A stretch of DNA of 64,000 nucleotides, taken from assembly GCF_014356525.2 (NCBI RefSeq), contig NC_052518.1, positions 29,287,179-29,351,178 of the forward strand, given 5' to 3'. The notes under the pieces were generated by a model, which saw nothing but the letters and a program-made list of their open reading frames with translations, was not told the origin of the DNA and searched no databases. Numbering within the stretch: position 1 is the first letter of the stretch; every line of letters begins with the position of its first letter. Both the position numbers and the translations under genes were made by a program. Below are positions 29,591 through 40,656 of the stretch, in pieces. The stretch is from Nilaparvata lugens (taxonomy: Eukaryota; Arthropoda; Insecta; Hemiptera; Delphacidae).

Positions 29591-30829
29591 TTACTGAACT
29601 TCTTTCACCATGCTCGTCAGAGGTGTGTACTCCATCACACGATCGCTAATTAAAACGCAATAAGTGGACGTATTTGCAGGTACTGCAGTATTAAATTCCA
29701 TTTCAATATGAACATCTGTAGAAGATTTCAAATGACTTGTTTGGTGTGAACAATCCACAACAACCAGCGGTGTTGAATCACAAAACATCTTAAAGTCAAT
29801 TTCTGTTCCAAGTTCGCTATTGATTGTATGATTATAATATGAGGGAGCAAAATCCAGAAACATTCTGTATAATAGTTCTTTTTTACCTAGCAGATTTTCA
29901 TATGGATAATACTCCCTGTTCAAATATACTTTAACATTGTAAATACCACAGCTATTGAAATTAGATATTGATTTTTTAATTTTATTCTTACAATCAGTTT
30001 AAAACGCAATTATAACGTATTTTGGACTATCAAAAATTGATGTGGTGCGGACTGCCCAAGAATGGTTAAGTGAATTTTGCAAATTTGGTAATTCACAAAT
30101 TTCCCAATGGCGGAAACTTAATTTCAGTGGAGTGTCAGCATCGAGCAGTCTCAAAAATTTCAGTCTTATGTGATCTTCTAAAGTTATGTAGGGCATTCTC
30201 CATTGCAGTTTTGTAATTTTCACACTAATGCTTGTTCCAGTTGCGGACTCAACGCAATTTAGGTCTGTCGGTGACCTCAATAAGACAAGTTCCTGTTTCA
30301 AATTTAAAATTATTCTTTGAAAATCTTCAAAAAACGGGAGGATTAATTTCAGCGGTACACAGAAAGTGAATTTATTATCTGTTAGTGCATATCCTGCTCT
30401 GTCAAAACCAGCCAACTGATATGTGTTTTTATTGAGCGTATTCTTCACAAGTATAGCTTCAATTGTAGATGTAAATCCAATCAATCTTGATTTAGAAATT
30501 TGTTAACCTGCTAATTCATATCATATTTCGTCAAAAAGGTTACCGATTACATTACTGCTTAATTTATAGTCTGCCGTAACTGGTGGACAAGCTGGGTCTG
30601 CTCCCAATTTTGTACAGCTAACTGTTCCCTCAATAAATATAAATGATTTGCAAGGTAAAGAATAGACATCCAAAGAATTTATGCCAATACACGCCTCGTC
30701 AGAGTTTTTTATTTCTTGTCCCGAATAAACTGTATGAGTGTGAAATTGGAATTTGGTTATATCATTATAAAACTGAAGCTCTGTCTCCATGTCCAGAATT
30801 TCACTTATTGCAGCTCCTCCTCCTAACAT
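29591..30829 (-). pseudogene. Major capsid protein gene, Polinton 2 copy, three nonsense codons
   Basis: Collinear with 16453-17691 without net frameshift. Stops occur at 30521-30523 (CGA to TGA), shortly after (near 30503, CAG to TAA) and near 29999 (CAA to TAA). All involve C to T changes on the coding strand. Otherwise closely similar to the intact copy. Confidence 0.82.
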
Positions 30830-30986
30830 TCTGCCAATCAACTATAAAACCTAACTTTTCTAATATTCTCGCACTTTTAGCTGACAAAGCACATTTGTTT
30901 TTAGGAGTTGACACTCTCACGTTCGTCTCTCTAATGACATTATGCGTACACATCTTATTTGAACATGGATTGAAAACCTATTATGT
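30804..30986 (-). pseudogene. Small basic protein gene, Polinton 2 copy, start lost
   Basis: Frame matching 16293-16478 (RETNVRVSTPKNK, LEKLGFIVDW), open throughout, but the ATG and a few codons are altered at about 30980. Retention of the open frame supports this as a true gene. Confidence 0.6.
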
Positions 30987-31055
30987 TTACTTTTGTTTTT
31001 CACGTATGTGCAACCTTATTGTAATTGTATCTTCACGGAAATCAATAAACGATCC
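30987..31055 (-). pseudogene. 3' end of penton-like gene, Polinton 2
   Basis: Codes the last residues of the minor capsid protein after the BEL insertion. The final five bases, gatcc (31051-31055), are the duplicated target also found at 38223-38227. Confidence 0.8.
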
Positions 31056-31692
31056 TGTTCTGAACAAAGCTCAGGCTAGAGCTACCAGAGGACTGTGATT
31101 TACTATTCAAATGATCAAATACAAACAAGGGGAAAAATTTAATCATCAATTTGAGCCAGGTTATTTGTACAGTTAAACTCTGCATTAATGAACAATAAAA
31201 AAGAGCAAAAACTCACCAGATTTAATCCAATCTTGTCTACTTGCCCTTTGAAGCCTTTATTAGGTGTTTTGATCAGGTTCAGGGTGGGATGAAATCTGGG
31301 AATAAGACAGGTTCTGGCTTCTGGGCTGTCTTTTCGCGTTGATTCTGTGTTCAACTTGCAGGTCATACACTGTGGTTCGAACAAAGCTCAAACTGGATTC
31401 TTTATAAATTCAAATCCGATTCAAATTAATTCAATTCAACACTATTTACGCTGTTATATTCATAATTCACACACAACACTCAAACAATCATTTACAAGAA
31501 ATTTCCGATCGAAATTACAAGACAAAATACAAACTCGGTCTTGCACAACAAGACGGGCTGACGAACCAATATAGACTGGGAGACAAGGTCAAAACAGCTG
31601 GACGGTCTGCGCTGGTGCAAACACAAGCCTGCTATTGGCAGAACTGCAGTCTGGGATTTTGGCGCTACAGTTCGAATTCTCTGGCCAAACCA
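31056..31692 (-). repeat. BEL 3' LTR
   Basis: 637 bases, nearly identical to the 5' LTR. A 12-base difference (gggagacaagg here, with the longer form at 38098) is the largest change. A purine stretch (agaggcggggg on the minus strand) sits just before the LTR and may be the polypurine tract. Confidence 0.92.
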
Positions 31693-31839
31693 TACCCCCG
31701 CCTCTGAAAAACTATTTTTCAGCCAAGTTACAAAAACTAAAAAAACCACAGGAAGGAAAAAATCCAGACATGCCAAAAAGAACAAAAAACACTAACACCA
31801 AAAAAAAAACACAAAGAAAAAATGCAACAAGCACAACAA

Positions 31840-34800
31840 CTATTGAGTTGGGATTGGATATAATTTTGTTACTGGTCTTTTATAAATACCAGTTTTTAGG
31901 CGAACACTCGCCACTCGAACCTTGCCATCACTTCCCGGAAACACTTGTTCAATGACACCCAGTGGCCACTGCAATGGAGGTGTGTTTGGTTGGTCTACTA
32001 CCACAACCGTTCCCACACTGATAGAAGTGGGTGATTTCAACCATTTTTTATGACTTCGAAGTTCGTGCAGGTACTCTCTTCTCCATCGGTTCCAGAATGA
32101 TTGAATAAGTTGACTGATCAATTCATACCTGGTGAGACGATTCACAGGGACACTGTCCACGTCCCGCATGGGAAACGATTTCAACGGTGTTAGAGTCAAA
32201 AAGTGCGCTGGGGTTAAAGCCAGCGGTTCACACGGATCCTCACTCAGTACACACAGTGGGCGGGAATTCAGGACACCTTCAATCTGCACCAATACAGTGT
32301 TCAGTTCCTCATAGGTGAGAAGTTGATTGCCAATTACTTGGAACAGATGCAACTTTACAGATTTGACATTTGCCTCCCACAGACCTCCAAAATGCGGTGA
32401 ACCAGGGGGAATGAATTTCCAATCAATTTTGTGTTCGGCGAGTTGACTAGTCAATGTGGTTTAAAACTCGGACGAGTTCAAAAGTTGAGATATTTTTCGA
32501 AACTGTTCCTTGGCACCTACAAAATTAGTACCACAATCGGAATACATCACATGACAGGGTCCATGATGTGACAAAAAATGACGAAACGCAGCTAAAGACA
32601 TGGGCGTTGATAGATCCGATACCAACTCAATATGTACTGCCTTTGTTGCCATACACACAAACAGACAAATGTAGGCTTTCATAACACAAGGATTACGACG
32701 TCTCGTCATAGTAATACGCAGAGGACCAGCGTAATCCACACCACAATTTTCAAATGGTTTACATTTTGACACTCGACAAGCAGGCAGGTCACCCATTTTT
32801 GGAATAGTTGCATTATTACTAGGTCGAACACGGAAACAACGATTACACTTAAAGACACAAATACGAATAATAGAGCGAGCAGACAGTATCCAGAATTTCT
32901 GTCTGATCAAGGACAACAATAACAAAGGTCCAGCATGACAATTCTTCTTGTGATGATAATCAATCAACATCGATACGAAAGTGTCGAATTTTGGTAAGAT
33001 CATCTGATGACAAGTCTCAAATTCCAGTCCAGCATGAGACAAACGACCGCCGACGCAAATCACACCTCTATCAATGAATGGAGACAGGCGATGTAGGCGC
33101 ATAGAACAATCCTCTCCCTTCTCTAATTGCACAAATTCAGATGAAAAATGTATCTTCTGTACGTACCACTTTACATAGATACCTCTCAGCAACATCGAAA
33201 TCTGATTCTTCTGATTGGGGTAAGATTCGTAAGAATTTGAGAACAAGAATTACAATTCTCAAAAGACGACCATAATCCGAACAACGACCAATCAATGAAT
33301 ATACTGCATTGCTGTTACAATCAGGAGATTTTGTGACTGTCAACACTGACGGTTTTTTCGCCTCCGGTGGATCCATGATCTCTTCCATTTGAGTTCGGAC
33401 GGGCCAATCGCATTAGTCCTCTGCTATCCATGATGGACCTGAGAGCCACAACAGAAAGTTCACAAGCTCAACTGGTGATAAACCTCTAGACAAACAGTCA
33501 GCGGGATTTTCAATTCCAGCAACATGCATCCACTCCTGTATACAAGAATCCTGTATTTTTGCGACGCAATTACCAACAAAAGTTTGCCATTTCGCAGATG
33601 GAGCATTAATCCAACACAAGGTGACTGTAGAATCAAAGAGTGCGACAATACGAGACACATGACGACGTTCACTAATAATAGTGACTACTGAATTCATGAG
33701 TTCTGCCAACAAGAGGGCCGCACACAACTCCAAACGAGGTATTGAAACAACTTTAGATGGTGCTACCTTGGACTTTGAAAACAATTATACAACTCTTGGC
33801 TCCTCGCTCTCCTTCTGCGACTTCACATAGATGACTGCACCATAACCAGACAATGATGCATCACAAAAACCAATCAAACTGATGTGAGAATCCTGAAACA
33901 AACCAACATGACATGGAACAGCAAATTTCAACAATAGAGGCAACTCTTTTTGACAATTCTCCCAAAAAGTGCAGATAGACTCAGGCGGCTTGTCATCCCA
34001 ATCCACTCCTAATTTCCACAGTTTCTGGACAAGACATTTTAGAAATAATGTAAACGGTGACAAGAGACCAAGTGGATCATAGATACGAGCCATCACTGAC
34101 AGAATAGAATGCTTAGTAGCGATGACCTCACCACTCTTGACTGAAAACTGAAACAGATCAGTACTAGGTTGCCAATTCAATCCCAAGATAGCCAAGGAGT
34201 TGTCAGCTTCGAAATCCTTGTACGAAAACGATTTCTCTTCCTCTGAGAATTTCTCCAACATTGATGGTGAATTTGAAGTCCACTTTGTGAGCGAGAAACC
34301 TCCTCCCTCAAACAGCTGCTTGGACTGACGATACAGCTCCGCGGCCTCTGACTCTGTGGCCACAGATGTGACTAAGTCGTCCATGAACATGTCTCTTGGT
34401 ATTCTCGCCTTGGCTGCTGGAAAATGATTTCCATCCTCCTCTACAAGCTGGTGGATGGTGCGAAGCGCCAAATATGGAGAGCTTGAAACACCAAAAACAA
34501 CACAATTGAGCTGATAAATTTCGATCGGATCCTTCCGGCGAAAATCTCTACAATACATGCTGATAACGATGGCAGGAATCCTCCACTAATATCTGTCGAT
34601 ACATTTGTTTAATGTCGGCAGTTAGTGCGATTGGGAACAAACGAAAATTAACTAACAAAACAAAAATGTCAGTCTGCAATTTGGGACCAGCATGAAGAAC
34701 CTGGTTCAATGACAAACCCGATGATGTTCTGGAACCAGCATCAAATACAATTTGGATGGGCGTGGTAGTGCTGCTTGCTTTCACGATGGCGTGATGTGGT

Positions 34801-35491
34801 ATGTAGTAACCACCTCAGTCTGTCTGCTATAAACGACATGTGACCCTGACATAGGTAATCAATCAATATTTCATGATATGAAATACGAGTAGTGCTGTCA
34901 AGCTCTAGTCGTCTCTCCAGTCAGCAGTCTGCGTTCGGCGACAGCATACGAATCTCCCAAGCTGCTGAACGGCTCCGCAAATGACAAGGCAACAACAAAA
35001 CGACCAGAATTCACACGATGTACAGACTTCCGAAAATTTACCTCACACTCCAACTCTTCCGGTTTCAGTTGACAGCTTGGTGCAGGGCATGATTCCAACT
35101 CCCAAAAACGTTCCACAAAACTATCCAACGATGGACTACTAACGAATGGACTACAGATGGCTGTAAAACAATTCGACACATTCTTTGTTGAAGTGAGAAT
35201 CGGCGCTCTCCCCATCAGAATGTGACCAAAGACACTATTAACAGTCATCAATTTGTGCGATTCACCTATACTAGGACTCCCACGTAGCAAGTGAGGAACT
35301 AACTCCACACCAATGATGCCATCTATTCTACTAGGAAGGTAGAATTTGTCATCAGCCAGTGTGAGATTTTCAAGATGATGAAGTTGGGATCTGTCGATTT
35401 CACAAGAAGGCAACTTGTCGATGATTTTATCTACCACTGTGGCATCCATTGAAAACTTGATGGTAGGATCCAACTTCGACTGAATCAACAC
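31840..35491 (-). pseudogene. pol: BEL pol: RT, RNase H, integrase
   Basis: In order: 35491-34898 post-protease region; 34784-34548 RT start (TADIKQMYRQI); 34558-33785 RT palm with FMDDLVTS as the YxDD box; 33784-33413 RNase H (SIPRLELCAALLLAELM, AGIENPADCLSRG); 33246-32461 integrase with an H-C zinc module (CNRC) and catalytic Asp residues (CGVDYAGPL, MYSDCGTNF); 32454-31840 with SPHFGGLWEANVKSVK carrying the catalytic Glu and the C-terminal BEL domain. Breaks: frameshift near 34555, TAA at 33785, shift near 33390 and TAA at 32461. Confidence 0.88.
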
Positions 35492-35503
35492 ACAAGTACG
35501 ACC

Positions 35504-36052
35504 TCAAACTTCACTAGTACCACCACCGAATCCACGAACAATGGTTTTCATGGGCTGGAATGGTAGTCTCAAACGCCAACACAATTTGGCTGTAACAAAA
35601 TGACACTGACTCCCGGTGTCAATCAAGAAACGAACATCACAAAGCTGATCATTACAATCTTGAACATGTGCAGTGACGGTCGACAACACAATGGTCGAAT
35701 TTTCTACATTGTTGGATGTAGAACAACAACTAATAGGTGATGTGCCACCTGCCTTGGAGTTCGACGAGGATGCAACACCTTCATTGGAACTTGATCTGGA
35801 AAAGTGCAATAAAGAATGATGAGATTCTCGACATTGAGCACACTGAGTTTTACTACTACAATCTCTACTCAAATGATCCACATCAAGACAATGAAAACAA
35901 CAAAACTTTCCTTCAATCAAACAATAACAATCCCAAGGAGTCATTTTCAAGAAACTTGCACAATCTACTAACCGATGACCCGGTTTTGAGCACTTCAGAC
36001 AATTGGGATTTTTACTAGATGCATCGTTAGATGAATCATTAGATTGAACCAC
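35504..36052 (-). CDS. BEL zinc-knuckle and aspartic protease region
   Basis: CLKCSKPGHRLVDC and CFHCLDVDHLSRDC are zinc knuckles, followed by CAQCRESHHSLLH. IDTGSQCHFV is the aspartic protease active site. It continues from the Gag frame with a shift near 36030 and is separated from pol by a stop at 35504. Confidence 0.8.
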   Translation of the reverse strand: MVQSNDSSNDASSKNPNCLKCSKPGHRLVDCASFLKMTPWDCYCLIEGKFCCFHCLDVDHLSRDCSSKTQCAQCRESHHSLLHFSRSSSNEGVASSSNSKAGGTSPISCCSTSNNVENSTIVLSTVTAHVQDCNDQLCDVRFLIDTGSQCHFVTAKLCWRLRLPFQPMKTIVRGFGGGTSEV

Positions 36053-37083
36053 AAAAACCCCTGAGATTTATTATCCTTTTTGTGCCTCATATTAAACGAT
36101 TCAGTCTGTTTCTCATCAGCAGGAAGAGTCTTAATTTGCTTTTCAATGAATTTGACATAATTGGTATAAGTTGGCATAGCCTTGTCATGGACGGCCGATT
36201 CAAAATTTCTACGAGAACTTTCATCCAGCAATCTCAAGCCATGATAGAGGAATATTGAGTCTGACAAATCAGTGAGTCGCAATCTCTTCACTGCATTGAT
36301 TGAACTGCAAAACCCATCCAAAATCGCAATACAACCTGCCTTTGATTCTGATTTTATTGGACAAAATTCAAAAATTTGTTTGAAATAGGCATCGACTTGC
36401 ACCCGTGGATCGTTATAGTGGGTCAATAATGCCTGCCAAATTATTTGATAATTGTTAGCCAATGGTGGCAAATGACGACAAATATTTGCTGCTTGTCCAG
36501 TAAGTCTACTTACAAGATATTGGACCTTCTGCTGATTGTTCAAACTCTTGTTGTCATGTACCAATGCCTTAAATAGTTCATAAAACACCGACCATTGAGT
36601 CTGGTTCCCATCAAATTTTGGAAGGTTGATTTTAGGCAGTACTGACTCAGACACGACCGGCTGTGCACTAGCTGCTGTAGCTGCCGAAGATTGAGCAATA
36701 GCATCAGTTGCCTCTTTCTGTTTGAGAGTGTTAGCCACTACTTCAATATACTGGAACAGATCTAGGTGTGAGTCGTTGAATGCTACAACATGATCTTTAT
36801 TCAACTGAAGTTCCAACTCATTAACCACTAATTCTGTCTTTTCATAATCCGAAATGGTCCGAGACACCCGAGGATACAAGATTAAAAATTGCTCAGCAAC
36901 TTTTGGATCAGAGACATTTTTAGACAGGTCATAAATTTTTTGCAATCTGGCATACAATTGTTCCAGTTTAGCGCGATGCACCCTGATTTGTTTCTGTAAT
37001 TTTTCCTCCATCTTGAACTCATACACAAAACAATTCAGCCCCGACAATACAAACAACAGACAATAAAACAAGAATGAGTTCAA
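35995..37083 (-). CDS. gag: BEL Gag (DUF1759-type)
   Basis: 362-codon frame. The first 25 residues are hydrophobic leader-like sequence and the true start may be the Met of MEEKLQKQ. A helical N terminus is followed by the Gag core with LPKINLPKFDGNQTQWSVFY and RLTGQAANICRHLPP, the hallmark of BEL/Pao Gag. The end runs into the zinc-knuckle frame. Confidence 0.85.
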   Translation of the reverse strand: MNSFLFYCLLFVLSGLNCFVYEFKMEEKLQKQIRVHRAKLEQLYARLQKIYDLSKNVSDPKVAEQFLILYPRVSRTISDYEKTELVVNELELQLNKDHVVAFNDSHLDLFQYIEVVANTLKQKEATDAIAQSSAATAASAQPVVSESVLPKINLPKFDGNQTQWSVFYELFKALVHDNKSLNNQQKVQYLVSRLTGQAANICRHLPPLANNYQIIWQALLTHYNDPRVQVDAYFKQIFEFCPIKSESKAGCIAILDGFCSSINAVKRLRLTDLSDSIFLYHGLRLLDESSRRNFESAVHDKAMPTYTNYVKFIEKQIKTLPADEKQTESFNMRHKKDNKSQGFLWFNLMIHLTMHLVKIPIV

Positions 37084-37573
37084 AACTAGATGAAAGGAAG
37101 AATAACGACTAGTAAGTTATCAAAGTTAAACTTTGATTATCAATTCACAAGATAAGTTACTGCTGAAGACAAAACTATATGATTAGATAATTTTCTCCCA
37201 ACAACTCACAAACAAACGATAACTTGTTGAATTGAACAAACAAATTCATGCTGGTGATTAACCTTCACTAACATGTATAAAAAAATGGACAATACAAATT
37301 CCAACAAACAAACAAATTCCCGAAAAAGAGCACAATGAGCCTAGTTTCAGGAAAATTACAATTTTAACTGAAATAAATTTAATTTCAGACAAATACAAAT
37401 TGACAAGAAACCTTGCTCTAGAACAAGGCTACAACAAACTCAAGTTGAGCATAGATCAGACCATTCTCAACATGCCAACATTGGACAAATACGAAACTGC
37501 TTAAATCCAATGTGTGTGAATTAATCAACAAATTACAAATTTAAATTCATCACGGCTTGGCAGGACCAAGAAA
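37084..37573 (-). other. BEL 5' untranslated leader with primer-binding site
   Basis: Non-coding. Just inside the LTR, on the minus strand, the sequence tttcttggtcctgccaag contains TGGTCCTGCC, which could pair with a tRNA 3' end (CCA complement TGG). The tRNA identity is not determined. Confidence 0.6.
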
Positions 37574-38222
37574 TGTTCTGAACAAAGCTCAGGCTAGAGC
37601 TACCAGAGGACTGTAATTTACTATTCAAATAATCAAATACAAACAAGGGGCAAAATTTAATCTTCAATTTGAGCCAGGTTATTTGTACAGTTAAACTCTG
37701 CATTAATGAACAATAAAAAAGAGCAAAAACTCACCAGATTTAATCCAATCTTGTCTACTTGCCCTTCAAAGCCTTTATTAGATGTTTTGATCAGGTTCAG
37801 GGTGGGATGAAATCTGGGAATAAGACAGGTTCTGGCTTCTGGGCTGTCTTTTCACGTTGATTCTGTGTTCAACTTGCAGGTCATACACTGTGGTTTGAAC
37901 AAAGCTCAAACTGGATTCTTTATAAATTCAAATCCGATTCAAATTAATTCAATTCAACACTATTTACGCTGTTATATTCATAATTCACACACACGACACT
38001 CAAACAATCATTTACAAGAAATTTCCGATCGAAATTACATGACAAAATACAAACTCGGTCTTGCACAACAAGACGGGCTGACGAACCAATATAGACTGGG
38101 AAAAAGACATCGACAAGGTCAAAACAGCTGGATGGTCTGCGCTGGTACAAACACAAGCCTGCTATTGGCAGAACTGCAGTCTGGGATTTTGGCGCTACAG
38201 TTCGAATTCTCTGGCCAGACCA
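37574..38222 (-). repeat. BEL 5' LTR
   Basis: 649 bases, same ends as the 3' LTR. The target duplication gatcc follows at 38223-38227. The few differences between the two LTRs imply a fairly recent insertion. Confidence 0.92.
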
Positions 38223-38227
38223 GATCC

Positions 38228-38851
38228 ATTCTGGTCTGTTACCTTTACATTAATAGTTTGAATTCGATGAGTATTCAAAGGTACATAAATAATTGGTGAT
38301 GATACTTCATTTATTAAATAACTGCTAGGAACCTCTGGCAAAAATTCATAGATTATATGTTTTTGTTTTCCATCAGAGTAGCTACCACATGCTAAATTAC
38401 ACTCAAGTACAATACTGCCAATGCTTGTTATGTTAACCAAATGCTGGGAATAATGCCATTTATTTGCTTGCAAAACAACATTATCAAAACCAAGTATCTT
38501 ACCAATTGAATCAGCACGTGTTAAATCAATAGCTTTATCAGAATGAATTTCAATCTTCATAGTATTTGTGTTTGCATGTATAATAAGTTTATTCTTCTTC
38601 TCATCAATATTCAATTTATTCTTTAAAGATTTTATAATATCCTCAACTCCATATGCACCCATATCCAGCTCAATTAATCTATCACCATATTTGAAGCTGG
38701 AATTTGTTCCTTTGTTAACATTTGCAATACTATTGTAACTACAAAAATTAATCAATCCAATTTCCCATTGATGATTTTTATCCAATTCTATAATTCCTTG
38801 TAAATGTTCATAGAGGTTACTTGTGTTAGATCTTAATGTAATAACAACCAT
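38228..38851 (-). pseudogene. 5' part of penton-like gene, Polinton 2, split by BEL
   Basis: From MVVITLRSNTSNLYEH through TDQNGS, collinear with 15595-16287. It has CGA where Polinton 1 has TGA. The frame is open up to the BEL insertion. Confidence 0.82.
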
Positions 38852-38880
38852 CTTGTAATGTGTTCAGCACAAACACTTAA

Positions 38881-39246
38881 TTACAACTGATTTGCAAGAA
38901 ACAATAGCGTAAGATGCCCACAAAAATCACTATTTAATGGTTGCATGTGCTCTACATTATAAAATATATTTACTCCAATTTCTTTTTTCCAATATTTTTC
39001 CAATTCGTATAGTGGTGGTTGTAAATTTCCAATTGGATCAAAATACCAAACATTAGAGCTGACTTTTTTATATGCAACCCAATGCATGCCATCCTTGCTT
39101 TCCCTCACCAAATTCACAATACCATTCTCGTTTTTTAGAATTTTTTTGGGTAATGAATCTAGCATATATATACCTCTTAGCCGAATCTGTAATAATTTCG
39201 ACCAATCAATCAAATCATAATTACTCAATTCTCCTTCAATATTCAT
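38881..39246 (-). CDS. Adenain-like capsid maturation protease, Polinton 2
   Basis: 121 aa, intact. All four catalytic positions are present: His in GMHWVAY, Asp in YFDP, Gln in HMQP and Cys in DFCG. One codon longer in the middle than the Polinton 1 copy and with two extra C-terminal residues. Overlaps the PLA2 stop by four bases as in Polinton 1. This is one of the few intact capsid genes of Polinton 2. Confidence 0.85.
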   Translation of the reverse strand: MNIEGELSNYDLIDWSKLLQIRLRGIYMLDSLPKKILKNENGIVNLVRESKDGMHWVAYKKVSSNVWYFDPIGNLQPPLYELEKYWKKEIGVNIFYNVEHMQPLNSDFCGHLTLLFLANQL

Positions 39247-39937
39247 GTCTTCTTCTTCTTCTTCTTCTTCTTACTCTTCTTTGTTGTTCTATGTTTCTTA
39301 ACTTGTTTTTGGGGGAATAAACTCACACCATATGATGATGGTGGTGGTAAAGGGGGTGGGATTAAAACTCTCCCTAAATAATAGCAGGAAAAGGTTTTAA
39401 AAAATACCCTTTTCCTGCAATATGCTCTTTCAACCAAGATATAGCTTTGCGTCTAATATCATTACTATAACTTCTCCTCTCATTCTTCCTCTTCTTCTTC
39501 TTATTTCTCAAAGACCCACCAAACACTGCTTTAGCTTTCATGACGTTTGTAACAAGATGGCTAAGTGCTTTCTCAGCAAGGGGTGTTTCTAGATTTTTGA
39601 ATATCTCCCATGCTGCACTCGCTAGAGCTCTGTCAGCTATCGCTCGAGTTTTATTATCACTATTTCGTGTATACGCTATATCATGTACCTTACAGGCTCT
39701 ATCTAATGAATCTATACCTTGATCACCTCTCTTTAACCATTCATTAACCTTTGTCCCTGGGCCACAATACTGATAGCCAGGGAGGTGGATTTCATTTTGT
39801 TGGAGATCAATGAGCTTATTTAGAATAGTGGATGTCACATTACCTGCTATGCCCGTCAAGACCTTAAGAACTTTTGCCGCTGAACTCAAGATTCCTCTAC
39901 CTCATTTCCTCGGACTTTGCTTTCTCTTACATACCAT
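39243..39937 (-). pseudogene. PLA2-like minor capsid protein, Polinton 2
   Basis: ATG at 39937, shared TGA at 39904-39902, then open through YCGPGT and ACKVHDIAY to a frameshift near 39385, where a few bases before GRVLIPPP are lost. The Lys-rich tail continues in the new frame to 39243. Confidence 0.82.
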
Positions 39938-40251
39938 TTTCTTACCTTTCAACTCAATGGTTGAACATTAACTGAAGTTAATTAATTAATTAATCATTAT
40001 ACTAACTTAATCGAAAGAAAATTGAATTGGTTCAATTTTCAATCAAGTTGGAAATGAATTCACACACTATCAGATTGCTATGTGCTTATAACATTGTTCG
40101 AATGATAAGAATATTATTTCAAATAACAAATCTGAAAAGGTGAACGCAATTTGAAAGGGGGAAATGATGTCATCAGACCCGCCCATATCTGTAGGAACGT
40201 GTGCCAAAACAGATGTGGGGGAGTGATGCATCAACTCAGCGAAGCTGCTTG
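39938..40251. other. Late-cluster upstream region, Polinton 2
   Basis: Contains the conserved donor (last exon base 39946, minus strand), the palindromic taat repeat near 39980, and AT-rich sequence. No gene. Confidence 0.45.
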
Positions 40252-40352
<101 letters not shown>

Positions 40353-40391
40353 AGAAGTAAAGATGCTTGGCGCTGTGCATGCTCACAACAA

Positions 40392-40528
40392 ACTATAAAA
40401 GACTCCACCTTATTTACATATCAGTCACAACAGAATGCGAGGTGGAAGGTGAACCATTCTTCTTCTGTCTGTGTTTCTACTATTCATTGTGAACTTATCA
40501 TCAACAACAACAACAAGTGTAAACAGGT
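40392..40528 (+). promoter_or_regulatory. Conserved TATA box and leader exon, Polinton 2
   Basis: actataaaag at 40392-40401, then a leader with no conserved start codon and the donor aaacag|gtaagaatt (exon end 40526). Directed toward the polymerase gene at 61872, which has the matching acceptor. Confidence 0.55.
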
Positions 40529-40656
40529 AAGAATTGAAAACAATTTTTTATCAAAATATGTACACAATTCATCCACTACTACTAATACTACTTTAACACA
40601 CACATCTATACAATTCGTAACACATCAGTTGACGAATTGTATACATATAAAAATTG

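Larger units (their letters stand above)
31056..38222 (-). mobile_element. BEL/Pao LTR retrotransposon, 7,167 bp
   Basis: Two long terminal repeats (31056-31692 and 37574-38222) both start tgttctgaacaaagctcagg and end acca on the plus strand, flanked by the 5-bp duplication gatcc. Inside, minus-strand frames encode a BEL-type Gag with zinc knuckles, an aspartic protease, RT, RNase H and integrase with the C-terminal domain usual for BEL elements. Several stops and frameshifts make it non-autonomous. Confidence 0.93.

Noticed and set aside
35737..36018. Plus-strand frame of 93 codons in the BEL element
   Set aside because: Antisense to the zinc-knuckle/protease frame, which has clear motifs.
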